A stretch of DNA of 32,524 nucleotides from Saccoglossus kowalevskii. Lineage: Eukaryota > Hemichordata > Enteropneusta > Harrimaniidae. The notes under the pieces are model-generated. The model was not told the origin of the DNA, searched no databases, and saw only the letters and a list, made by a program, of their open reading frames with translations. The DNA is taken from the NCBI RefSeq assembly GCF_000003605.2, contig NW_003124902.1:89630-122153 (forward strand). Reading direction: 5' to 3'. Positions 10,860 through 22,400 of the stretch are shown here, one piece after another. The position numbers and the translations under genes are program-made. Each line of letters begins with the position of its first letter. Within the stretch, counting starts at the first letter, position 1.

Positions 10860-11366
10860 TCAAATATTCCGAGCTGACTTTGCGGGCAGTTTGTGATGAT
10901 TAACAATCACTGTTGTAACCCATGCTTGTTTCGTTCTCAAGAGTGCGTGCAGTTGGAGAAAGATATTACGTCTTTACAAATGTTTTATCATGTTCGGCCT
11001 ATAGAGGGCAGGGTCACCGCTCGTGAGGCAATAGCAAAATTGTTTTGTTGCTCGGGTTGATGCGCCGTTGCGTCACGAATTCAATTTAGCGTTGAACCAG
11101 TGGATGGGTGATCGTTTTGTAGTAACCGTTGTGGGTATGATACACATTCACTTGCAGAGTTTCGTGCAGAATGTTTGATTCACCCTCTGGAAGCGGAGAG
11201 GTTTGTTGACACACATACAAATTACACGTAAAGGGAGACTGCATCGAGAAATGTAGCCCGTCACAGACATGTAATCTGTGAAATTGTGTTGATTCGTTAG
11301 ATCACTTAGTCAAACTGGGAGAAACCTCAATCGTCCACAGCGATACGCCCGATATCCTTTCTTGCA
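10860..11366. other. Intergenic, no supported gene
   Basis: Mixed-composition sequence with no open frame of note and no repeat that I could define. Confidence 0.45.
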
Positions 11367-11577
11367 TACTATAAAATACTTTATTTTAACTGGAATTAAT
11401 TTTCGCTGAAAAGACTTTGTGGGTGTTTTGTAGGGAATTTATTTTCACTGATTTTTGACGAGTTGGATAGAAATTATATGAAAAAGATATATTCGCTGGA
11501 TTTTATTTTCACTGAATCATTCCTTCAGCGAAAATAGTGAAAATTAATTCCAAGCGAAAATAAAGTATTTTACAGTA
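11367..11577. mobile_element. TA-flanked MITE, copy B
   Basis: Starts TACTATAAAATACTTTATTT and ends GTATTTTACAGTA, about 211 bp, and is nearly collinear with copy A. The interior motifs ATTCGCTGGATTTTATTTTC and TCATTCCTTCAG are shared with copy A. Both ends abut TA. Non-coding. Confidence 0.82.
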
Positions 11578-12423
11578 CACGAAAATGAAAATATAATTTC
11601 AATCAATACAATTAATTGCTGTACTAGATTGAAGCAATCTGATTGGCTAAATATTGCACAATTTCACCTGTGATGGCGCAACTAACATACGTCACGTTCG
11701 TATCGATATTTCGAAGTAATGTGAATATTATACCTTGAAAATTTAATATGACAACTAATGTGCACTGTGCGTATTCAAAGCATTTTCAAGCTCGGGTATT
11801 TCCTGTGATGAATTGTGGTATTAAATAATTATACATATTTCACTTTCAATGAACGAATCTGTTCTTTATCTCAAACTAATATTAAGGGCTCTCCTTAACT
11901 CCATGTCCACTGTACGGAGTCACCGAATTACCCATATTACAAAACAAATTCATAAGGCTCATTCCAATAACTGTGCGCGCAACGCGATTACAGAGTAATG
12001 TCTGCTAGCAAAGCGATGAGCGAAGTCACTTTCGTTAACATTATTAATGGCGCATGATCCCACCTTTGCGGTTGTTTTTTTTTTTATCGATCAACGGCGA
12101 CCTCTGTAGGCCAATTTGCGAATTCAGTAGTATGTTCAGACTACAATTGTTAATGACTGATAAATTTTATGGCGCAAATATTTAAACCTAAACGCATTAA
12201 CAAGGGATCAATTTCTCGCTTAAAACGAAGGTTTAGATAAGATTTGCTGAGTATATGCCAAACAATCTATGCCAAACGCTAATCACGGATATTCAAGTTG
12301 TCCATGACCATTTAAATAATCCTCACACATTTGCAAAATCCCAAAAACTTGTTCGTCCGGCGTTTCAAATATGCATCCACCTGTTTGCGGATAGGCACAA
12401 CAAAAACTCTACCGTAATTTAAT
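11578..12423. other. Intergenic, no supported gene
   Basis: AT-rich sequence with a moderately GC-richer patch at about 11960-12120. No exon, RNA gene or defined repeat could be supported. Confidence 0.45.
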
Positions 12424-12580
12424 TATTTTATTTTATTTTATTTTATTTTATTTTATTTTATTTTATTTTATTTTATTTTATTTTATTTTATTTTATTTTA
12501 TTTTATTTTATTTATTTTATTTTATTTTATTTTATTTTATTTTATTTTATTTTATTTTACTTTATTTTATTTTATTTTAA
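12424..12580. repeat. (TTTTA)n pentanucleotide microsatellite
   Basis: About 31 tandem copies of TTTTA. There is one 4-nt phase slip near 12512 (TTTTATTTATTTTA) and one T-to-C substitution near 12560. The length makes it prone to polymorphism. It lies about 760 bp upstream of the UGCG start codon. Confidence 0.95.
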
Positions 12581-12689
12581 AAAACTCACAGTATTATTAC
12601 TCACTTATGGTATAAGTCATCACGAGTCGGGTGTGTCAAATTTAGCATTCGTAGGGCCTGGACAAGTAATAACATGTCTATTGTTGCAG

Positions 12690-12824
12690 AAGCTCAAAAA
12701 CGGGAATTGGTTTGGACGTCTCAGAAACCATTTATATACGGTGTTTCGGCACGTTTCACCGACCTTTGACCCTGATATAAGGGCATTGCCGCCACGACAT
12801 ATTCCGGAACATATTACCAAATAA
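12690..12824 (+). other. Possible orphan terminal exon or gene remnant
   Basis: TATTGTTGCAG at about 12679-12689 could be a splice acceptor. From 12690 a 44-codon frame (KLKNGNWFGRL...HIPEHITK) runs to TAA. The stop overlaps AATAAA at 12820-12825, a combination expected of a last coding exon. The amino-acid composition is less AT-driven than the surroundings, but I recognise no family and see no upstream exon. The minus strand is also open here, which weakens the case. Confidence 0.2.
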
Positions 12825-13338
12825 AACGGGAAGTTTAGGTCAGATCGGAAGAATGTACGTTCGTTTTCAGTACGTGGTGGTTAATTGAGTTAATGCGTAA
12901 AGAAACGCTTGCTTTTTACACTTAATTCAAGCTGGCTGCTGGGTAAAAACAAGAAAGTATCATTAGCTGATTGCTGCAAACGCTAATTTTTAGGTACCAT
13001 GATGTTTCAGTCGTAAATAAATGTTATCAACTAAGCTTCTTTTATTAACCAATTAGACCCTTGTGAACATCTTGTTAAATCACGGGGCTTGTTGTCATAG
13101 CCATACCCAGAATTCAATTGTGCATGTTTCCTGGTTCTAATCCGTCGTGAGCTGGCTGTGTGAGTAGTCATTTACGTTACGGGAAGAGGTGTCCTGAACA
13201 GCATCAACACTGAACTTCACCGCGCTGAACTAAACTATTACCCCCACACGTCAGTGAGGACGGTAGTGCCAAGTCGATGTCGAAATAGTTGGTGTGTTTC
13301 CACTGCTGTGACCTCTGACCAGTCGTTAACGTACGATA

Positions 13339-13439
13339 ATGGTATCCAATATTGTCTTGGCACTCACCGCCTTGGCAGGATTTTCGTCAATAACATATGC
13401 TGCAATTATCTTTCTTCATATTTTATCAATAATTTACTG
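13339..13439 (+). CDS. UGCG: UGCG exon 1 (residues 1-33 and part of 34)
   Basis: Encodes MVSNIVLALTALAGF... and ends LHILSIIY plus two bases of a Cys codon. It supplies the N-terminal signal-anchor helix that holds the enzyme in the Golgi membrane. The donor is TG|GTACGT at 13440. A stronger-looking donor (TAC|GTAAGA at 13444) would put a stop codon six codons into exon 2, so it was rejected. Intron 1 is phase 2 and 4,717 bp long. No TATA box is seen just upstream, and the transcription start is not defined. Confidence 0.9.
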
Positions 13440-16400
13440 GTACGTAAGATATTCAACTTTCTGATTCATATTTTATCACGGCTTTATGCAATTTGTTTGG
13501 TGATTAACTAAACAACTACCCCTTTCACTTCCAGTGTGGCTTTGCTATGCGCCGACATTATTGTCAAATATATACGTCATCGCGCTCAGCGGCAGTTGCA
13601 CGTAGTGTTTCATGAATTGTTTTACTTCTACGCTGAAAAATGATCCTTTTACATTCTTCCTTGATTCAATTTACATAATATTGCCAACTCACTCAGTAAT
13701 CGTAGTTTTATGTATAATTCTACGTGAATAATACACTTGTGTGACACGTCCTTGAATTTTTATTTGAATAGGCGTGTCGCCATAATGCACCAGTCAGTGT
13801 CAACCCTTCACCCCTCCCCATTACCTTAGGATTCGGTTGTCAATTTGGAATTGAACTGTTGTTGAATTTACCAAATGACCGAATCTCTGGGGCAGGAAAT
13901 GTTGTAAATCACTACTTAAAACAAAACGAATCACCCACATTGACCCCACCCTCAACCTACATGTAAGTGAAATTAAATAAGTTCTAACATGGATTCATAA
14001 AATTCAGTGATTGTTCCGTTCCCACTCTCCCAGAACTGAATCTTAAGGAAAATCCTGTCTAATATGTCACATTAGGATAACATTGACTGGTGCATAAATT
14101 GAGTACATTTTTTAACAATTATTGTCACTACCAACGTATTCTGGATGGTGGATTATACTTTTAAATAGTGTACTAGTAATCAAAGTATTGAATTTATGAT
14201 AAAAAATACCATGGTAATCTAAATAATAAAACGACTAAGTTTGTATTTATGTAGTGCTTCAATTAGGGGTAGTGTTTTGTGACAGTTGTAGGAATGCCAT
14301 TTTAGTGACAGTTGTAGGAATGCCATTTTAATGACAGTTGTAGGAATGCCATTTTAATGACAGTTGTAGGAATGCCATTTTAGTGACAGTTGTAGGAATG
14401 CCATTTTAATGACAGTTGTAGGAATGCCATTTTAATGACAGTTGTAGGAATGCCATTTTAATGACAGTTGTAGGAATGCCATTTTAATGACACTTGTAGG
14501 AATGCCATTTTAATGACAGTTGTAGGAATGCCATTTTAATGACAGTTGTAGGAATGCCATTTTAATGACAGTTGTAGGAATGCCATTTTAATGACAGTTG
14601 TAGGAATGCCATTTTAATGACAGTTGTAGGAATGCCATTTTAATGACAGTTGTAGGAATGCCATTTTAATGACACTTGTAGGAATGCCATTTTAGTGACA
14701 GTTGTAGGAATGCCATTTTAATGACAGTTGTAGGAATGCCATTTTAATGACACTTGTAGGAATGTCATTTTAATGACAGTTGTAGGAATGCCATTTTAAT
14801 GACAGTTGTAGGAATGCCATTTTAATGACAGTTGTAGGAATGTCATTTTGATGACAGTTGTAGGAATGCCATTTTAAATTACTTCAGACAGAAGTGTAGT
14901 GTTTTAGATTTATTCAGTTTCGAGGTAGAAGTTAAAGTTGGGGGTTAGATAAATTAAGAGTCAGGAAATTTCAAAGGCTTTGTTTAAGTTTCGGCATGGC
15001 TTGGTTTGAAAAAATCTCAAAATAATAATGTACCAGCGTATATTAACTGGCATGTAAACCAAACTATGCACTTCTCATCTACATGATCACCTTCTCCTCT
15101 ACAATATAATATTGTATATTGTAGACGTATATGTAATGGTGTACATGCTTACGTTTTTCACAAAACATATTTTGAGAATTCGTTTTAAATTTTGTTATCT
15201 AATAAGAGAGAGAAACACTGATCTGTGTTACATTGGGACAACATCACTGGAAACCTGTTACTCTACATGAATTTTCCTTGTTCCATATCAAATATGTAAA
15301 TCCTAAATTATATGTTGTGAATTGGAATATGTCATTCTAAATAGATTTGAATCTATTATTTTTTTTTTAGTTGTATTCCATGCTCCTGAAATATTTTAAT
15401 ACTAGTATATCCATTTGCAGTATTAGAAATGCATCCTTAATAGTAAACATGCTTATTCTTATTTGATGATTGAATTTCATATGTAAATGCACAATTACTA
15501 TGCCTTAAGTTTCATAAAAAAACATTAAATTACACTGGTTTTTAACACGTTGAGAGCCAGATTTTTCACCACCAAAAATTCAGTGTAAATATTTTTACAT
15601 TTTGTAAAATTTTCAGTAAATACCATCACCATTTTAGACCATATACTATAAAATACTTTATTTAGCTGGAATTAATTTTTGCTAAAAAGACTTTTGGGCT
15701 GAATGTAAAATGTAGGGAAAAAAAAGGTATATTCGCTAGATTGTATTTTCGTTGAATCATTCCTTCAGCAAAAATAACAAAAATTAATTCCAAGTGAAAA
15801 TAAAGTATTTTACAGTATGACATAATGGCCATATTTGTTTGTTCTTTTGGTGCTTCAATTCCAGTACTAACAGTATATAGACTGAACTTTGTCTCAGAAA
15901 CCACATTTCACATTTACATGTAGAACCACGTGACTTCTACCATAAAAGCCTAAAAAAAAGATAAAAAATCTGGTTAATATACTTTAATTTTAAAGAGTCA
16001 CTGTATTTTGATTTTTCATTAAATTCAATGTCTACCTTTTATTTTTTTCTAAAATACTATGATGTAACATGTTTTTTTATATAACTACCAGGCATGATCA
16101 GCAGGAAGTCGATTCAAAATTTGCTGCAGTATTCCAACATTAAGTTTAAGAATCTCTATGCAGCATGTTTGTCCTTGAACTTGATGCTTAGCTATGCATT
16201 CACAGTTTTGATGTCAATTTTGTTGTGAATGACCTGTATATGTCAACCATGTAAGCATTATTGAACCAAACACTTGACAAGTGTCATTAAAGAAGTGCAT
16301 GTTGGTAGCAATGTAAGGTAGTCATTTCATAAAACAGTACATCTAAGGAAAACTAATTAAGTTGAATTTTCATAAATACAATGCAAGCTGGTATGCACTG

Positions 16401-19400
16401 TCAGTACATGTCAATAACCTTTCAGCTCTGTACTGTACAATTGGTGGCCATGGAGTACAATTGTCCTGTATTGAGTGAATAGATTTAACTGTAATGGTAA
16501 TCGTGAAGGTATTTACAACACCTTTTGTACTTTTGTTTACACATGCTCCTGTAGCAATGGAGACAAGACTGGTATGAGAGAAGACTGTGGTAGTTAGGTG
16601 ATTAATTCCTACCTAAAGCCACAACATTTGAATGTAAAATGTAAAACTAAAATCTAATTTTACTGCCACAGTTAACAAAATTATAAAGTTGATATAATTT
16701 TAGAACTGTTATGGTGCTTTGAATAATAATTTTAAATACCTGGTAAAGCTTAATTATTTGCTTGGTTTTATTTTCGCTTATTTCGCTGATTGCCAAATTC
16801 AAAACACAGTGAATAGTAATGAATGTATGTCATGAATTGGTGAATTTTGAACCTAGTGAATATCCTTGAAACATCCAGTTTTCTAAAATTAAACCTACAG
16901 TAACTGGATAATTAGTCTAATAACTAATTCACTATGAGTGAGCCACTTTTTGTCAAACTGCCTAAAAATAGCATTTTACTGTTGCCAGATTTCCAGTTAA
17001 ATTATACAGCAGCTATGTTGCAACAAAACCTGTTGTGATAACTGGAATAATTAGTATATCTGCTTAGGGACTGACCATTCAAATATGTGAGGACCCCTTC
17101 ATTGACTAATTAATATTCATATAGCTCATTAATATTCATGACCGGCACTTCCATTGAGCTGGTGAGATACTGTTTCAAATATACTATAAAAAAATAACTA
17201 AAGCTGTATTATTGTTCGCCTTCATATTGCCAAATTTCAAATTCCATAACACAATACATGTTTTAAGATCAGTATATCAATGTATGATATTCTTTTGTAT
17301 TGTTGATGGATCAGGGAATAAGCTAATACATGTAGTAACTATAGCTGTGTCACCAAAAATGTTTGTGTGTTAGTGCTAAATAGTTATGTTACAAAAAATT
17401 AGTTAATTATTAATGGTACTTGCTTTAATAATTTTAAGTTTTTATAAAAAGACAAAGCTAGCTTGGCAGACAACTTGAAAGTTAACATACGCTGGACTGT
17501 TGTGTGGTTTTTCAGAACACTTGTTGTAGCACTATTAAAGGCCTACAAAATCCCAATGCTATCCATCACCATACTGTTATATTGTACAGCATGTCATTAT
17601 TTAATGCAATGCTTCTATTTTCACCTGTTTATTGTACCATCATATTTATATATTGTTCTATTTCTTGTTTGGCCCACCATCACTTCTTACATTGTTCCCA
17701 AATCATATAAATCCATTTATATGTATCATCGTGTGTGAAAATCAATTGTTGCTGGTACCAAGTATGTTATAATTGCATATCCCTTCTACCATGTTTTTCT
17801 TTACCTTTAAAAATAAATTCCCATGTCAGTTAAATGGCATTTAAATTACTCAAGATGGATTTTTTACTGGTACGTGTATGAATTTTTGCTTTCAATCCCA
17901 TTCACCTTATGATTTGTCTTGGTATGGTTCATTGCTATTTAACAACTGTAAATTACTAAATACTCATTGCTCAGTACATGTACATTATTGTTGACCCTAT
18001 AGTCATATTTTTATCATGAAATGTGATATTGTTTGTTGGGCTTTGTAGCATTGGTGGTATTCCAAGTAAAACTTTTGACTCGCGTATTCATCTTGTATAT
18101 CCACTGACCATAATCTTTATTCAGTGACTGACCTTTGACATTCTTTTCTCTTCTAGTCGAATACATTGCAATAAGAAAAGAGAACCGCCTCCGCCAGATA
18201 AGGCTCCGGGAATTAGTATTTTAAAACCTCTAGTTGGTATTGATCCAAACTTAGCCGATAATTTAGAATCACATTTTACTGTTGATTACCCTAAGGTAAG
18301 TTAAATGACATTGTGCATAGTTTGCATATTAATAATATCCAATTTGCATATTTCTTAGAACCATAATTGTGAAATACTTTATATTCGCTGGAATAAAATT
18401 TTTGCTGAAAAGGCTTTTTGGTTTAATTTAGCTTATTTCGCTGACTGGAAAAATGCGCTAAATTAAAACACAGTGAATATGTAAAATTTAGCATAGAACA
18501 CATTATCTAAATGACGAAACCGTGAATTTAAAACCCACTGAATATGCCTGAAATGGTAAATCAGTGAAATTTAAACCCAGTGAAAATTAGTCATTTTACA
18601 GTATAAAAAAATCGTTAACCTAACCTGGCGATTTTAATGTTTGGACCCCCCCCATAAAAAAATCCTGTATCCGCCCCTGTGAACTGCCATGCTTGATTAA
18701 AAGTCTGGGGAGAGAACACTTCTCATATACAGTAATTTTAGTATGCAAGCACAATGTGTTATTGTCTTCATAGTAAGCTTTGTTATGGTTTTCGCACTTG
18801 AGGGCTTAACAAGAAAAGTCAAAGCTTCAATTGTTTTGATTCTTCCTGGGGGAATTTTAACAATGGTATCAAACCCTTAAATTCCATATTTTCTGTATTA
18901 GCAGTGTGTTACTACATAGACAAAAATTACTCCTGTTATAGTTGTGGTCATAATCCACACAGTTTTTATAAAAAGGAGTTGAATATAGTTGAAAGTGACT
19001 GTGATAAATTAAAAATGCTTTTGTTTTTGAAGTGCTGCTCTATGCATATAGTAATGCATGTACTTCCATGGTACATATTAAAGGCTAAGTGTTCATGACA
19101 TTTTAAAATACCGTACTCGACAGCGTTAGCGCCCATGATCCTCAACTCAGAAAATCATGATTTTTTTTCAGAAAAAGGTGCAAATGACAATTTTAATTCA
19201 CCATGTGACAGATTGAGGAGATATTATGTATTTGAGGGAAAATAAAATTGCGAAATTAATTGTATCGATTTGACCTGCAACAACGTCCTTTGACCTAATG
19301 GGTCAAGTCTGTTATTAACCAATCAGAATGCTGTGTTGTACTGACTCAATTCTTCTGAAATGTCACATGACCATTATTTTACATTGTGTTTTTAACAATT

Positions 19401-22400
19401 TCTCCATATTGAGTTTAAAAATAAGAGTACAAATAAGAGTTTACACCATTTGTGTATCAAAAAGACTGCCAAAAACCCATTGGATTCTTGTTATTTTAAT
19501 AAAAACATTCAGTGTGTGTTTACATACAATTATGCATATTTAATACAACTTCCGACATGTTTAATCAAGAAAAAAAAATCATTTCCGGGAATCGGGCTAG
19601 AATTATATTGCAACGTAATTGATATTTGATTGACACGGTTGTTACTTGTCTATTTCAGTCATATGTAGAATTTCCATATTTTTGTTTTCACATGGCAGTA
19701 TCTTTTAGTTATTCATTTTAAATAAAATTATGACATTAAAAGTATTTTCAGCCTACATTGTGGAAGACGTACGATGACAATTATATTTTTATTTTATTTT
19801 TGTTAATTATACTTTTATTTTTTTGTTTTCAGTATGAATTATTATTTTGCATCAATGATGAATGTGATCCTGCCATTAGTATTGTCAAACCGTTGATGTC
19901 AAAGTATCCTAAAGTTGATTGTCAGCTGTTTATAGGTAAATATTTATTAATAATAATCCTTGCATTCATCCACAGTGAAAGAAGTCTTGTGTACTCTCAC
20001 TGTTGTATTCTCAGTTCCTTTGTCCACATTTTTAGTCCCTGTTTAAGGCACAGCCTGAAAAGGGAGTATAGTGTCTTATTTCCAAATTCTGTTTATGACG
20101 TCTCTAACATTTTCTCAGAAATTCTGCAGCAGATATTGATGTAACTTGGAAGGTTGATGAATAGGTCTCTGTCGAATAAGCGCATACATTTTTTTTCCAG
20201 ATCTGAAAATCCTAAGTGGGTCTTTTTCATGATTTTCATCCAAAATTACCACCACTAAGAGAACAACTGATCATGCTCAAAATAATTAGCTTATATAATT
20301 TTGAAGGGAATTATGTAATACTGAAACAAACCCAGGTCCTGGTAATATACAAAGACCTGAATTAACAAAGAAGTCAAGTTATTATTAAAGGTACATCAAG
20401 GTTTACTCAGATTTATGATTTCTTGAGCATGTATACATGTATGAGACATAAATTGGTTGCACTTGTTTTGGACCTGGGTCAATTGAAGTTTTCAGTTATA
20501 TCAGTACAATACCAGATTAAGGGAAATTACTTTATGATGAGTTGTAGCCACATAGAGTACATATTAATTCAATTGTTTGCAGATGTTCCATGTGTTATTT
20601 TAACATGAGTATTTTATAATTAAATAACAAGGACTGTGACATTCATGTCTTGTTATCATTACAAATCATGCCAAAAAAATCTTCTAAACATGTACCATAG
20701 ATACATATGAATATATACAAAATAAAAAAACGTTGTCAAATTTGGAGCTGAACAAGGGAAAGTTGCAATAAATTCATGTATGGATCACATGTGATTGTTG
20801 GTACATGTATCTGCGGAAGTTTTTATTCATGATTTTCAGCTAACAAAATCTGAATTTTCTTGTTTTCATTTTTTAGGTGGTCATCCAGTTGGTATAAACC
20901 CCAAGATAAATAACATGATGCCGGCATATCTGGCTTCTAAATACGATTTTGTGATGATTAGTGATGCTGGCATAAGGATCTCTAATGAATCTATACCAGA
21001 CTTGGTGTTTCATATGAAAGATAATGTGGGAATGGTTCATCAAATGCCAATTACTGTACACAGAAAAGGATTCGCAGCGCTAGTAGAAATGGTAAGTTGT
21101 GTTCATCATGTGCTATTTACTGTGTAAAGAACACAATTCCTGCACTAGTAAAAATGGTGATTAAAATATAGGTATACCACAGTCAGCTATTATTTACTCT
21201 ATTGCGCCATCTTGTATACTGCATGAAACTACTACTTACTGTAAAATACTTTATTTTCGCTTAGAATAAATTTTTTGCTATTTTGGGTGAAGGAATGATT
21301 CAGTGAAAATAAAATCCAGTAAATATACCGTTTTTCCTATATTCTCCATGAACTCGTCAAAAACCAGTAAAAATATATTCCACACAAAAGACCCAAAAAA
21401 TCGTTTCAGCGAAAAATAATTCCAGCTATTAAAATTAAAGTATTTTAAGGTAAGGCCACACTGATTAAATTTTATGGATGACATCCTCTGGAGACCCCAA
21501 AACTAATGCGAGAGGGCGAAAAAAAAAAATCCTGCCAAAAAAAAAAATCCTACTAAAACCACAGGACTACGGAGCTGCTATTACAAATTGGACCACAGAA
21601 CACAATGTACCAAAAAACAACAAGAAGTCTTTATTTGTAGGAGGCACATGTTGATATACACATCTCGTACTGTATTACTGTCACAGGTATAACCATTTCA
21701 GACAAGCTCTAGTACATGTAGTCATGATGAAGTATCTTCAGTCAAAAACACTGCATTCAAGGTACAACTTNNNNNNNNNNNNNNNNNNNNNNNNNNNNNN
21801 NNNNNNNNNNNNNNNNNNNNNNNNNNNNNNNNNNNNNNNNNNNNNNNNNNNNNNNNNNNNNNNNNNNNNNNNNNNNNNNNNNNNNNNNNNNNNNNNNNNN
21901 NNNNNNNNNNNNNNNNNNNNNNNNNNNNNNNNNNNNNNNNNNNNNNNNNNNNNNNNNNNNNNNNNNNNNNNNNNNNNNNNNNNNNNNNNNNNNNNNNNNN
22001 NNNNNNNNNNNNNNNNNNNNNNNNNNNNNNNNNNNNNNNNNNNNNNNNNNNNNNNNNNNNNNNNNNNNNNNNNNNNNNNNNNNNNNNNNNNNNNNNNNNN
22101 NNNNNNNNNNNNNNNNNNNNNNNNNNNNNNNNNNNNNNNNNNNNNNNNNNNNNNNNNNNNNNNNNNNNNNNNNNNNNNNNNNNNNNNNNNNNNNNNNNNN
22201 NNNACTGTTTTTTCTGATTCCGAGAAATCAGGAAATAAAATGCCAAACAATCATTTTAGCAACATTAAAGTCGGGGAGTTGTCACCTGTGCATGCATCAG
22301 ATGGCCATAGCGTTTACAAACAAGTGTCTACCCATGAGCCTTTGTATTTTAGCATGTGTTGTTATCGTCGCTTGGGATTCAATTCCCACACGTGCACAGG

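Noticed and set aside
13444-13449. GTAAGA as the exon 1 donor of UGCG
   Set aside because: Joining here to exon 2 gives a stop after six codons, whereas GTACGT at 13440 restores the conserved frame.
14280-14877. CRISPR-like array
   Set aside because: The 26-bp units abut directly with no spacers, and the setting is a eukaryotic intron.
19758-20144. 128-codon frame read as one protein
   Set aside because: Only 19833-19935 is coding (UGCG exon 3). The rest runs into introns on both sides.
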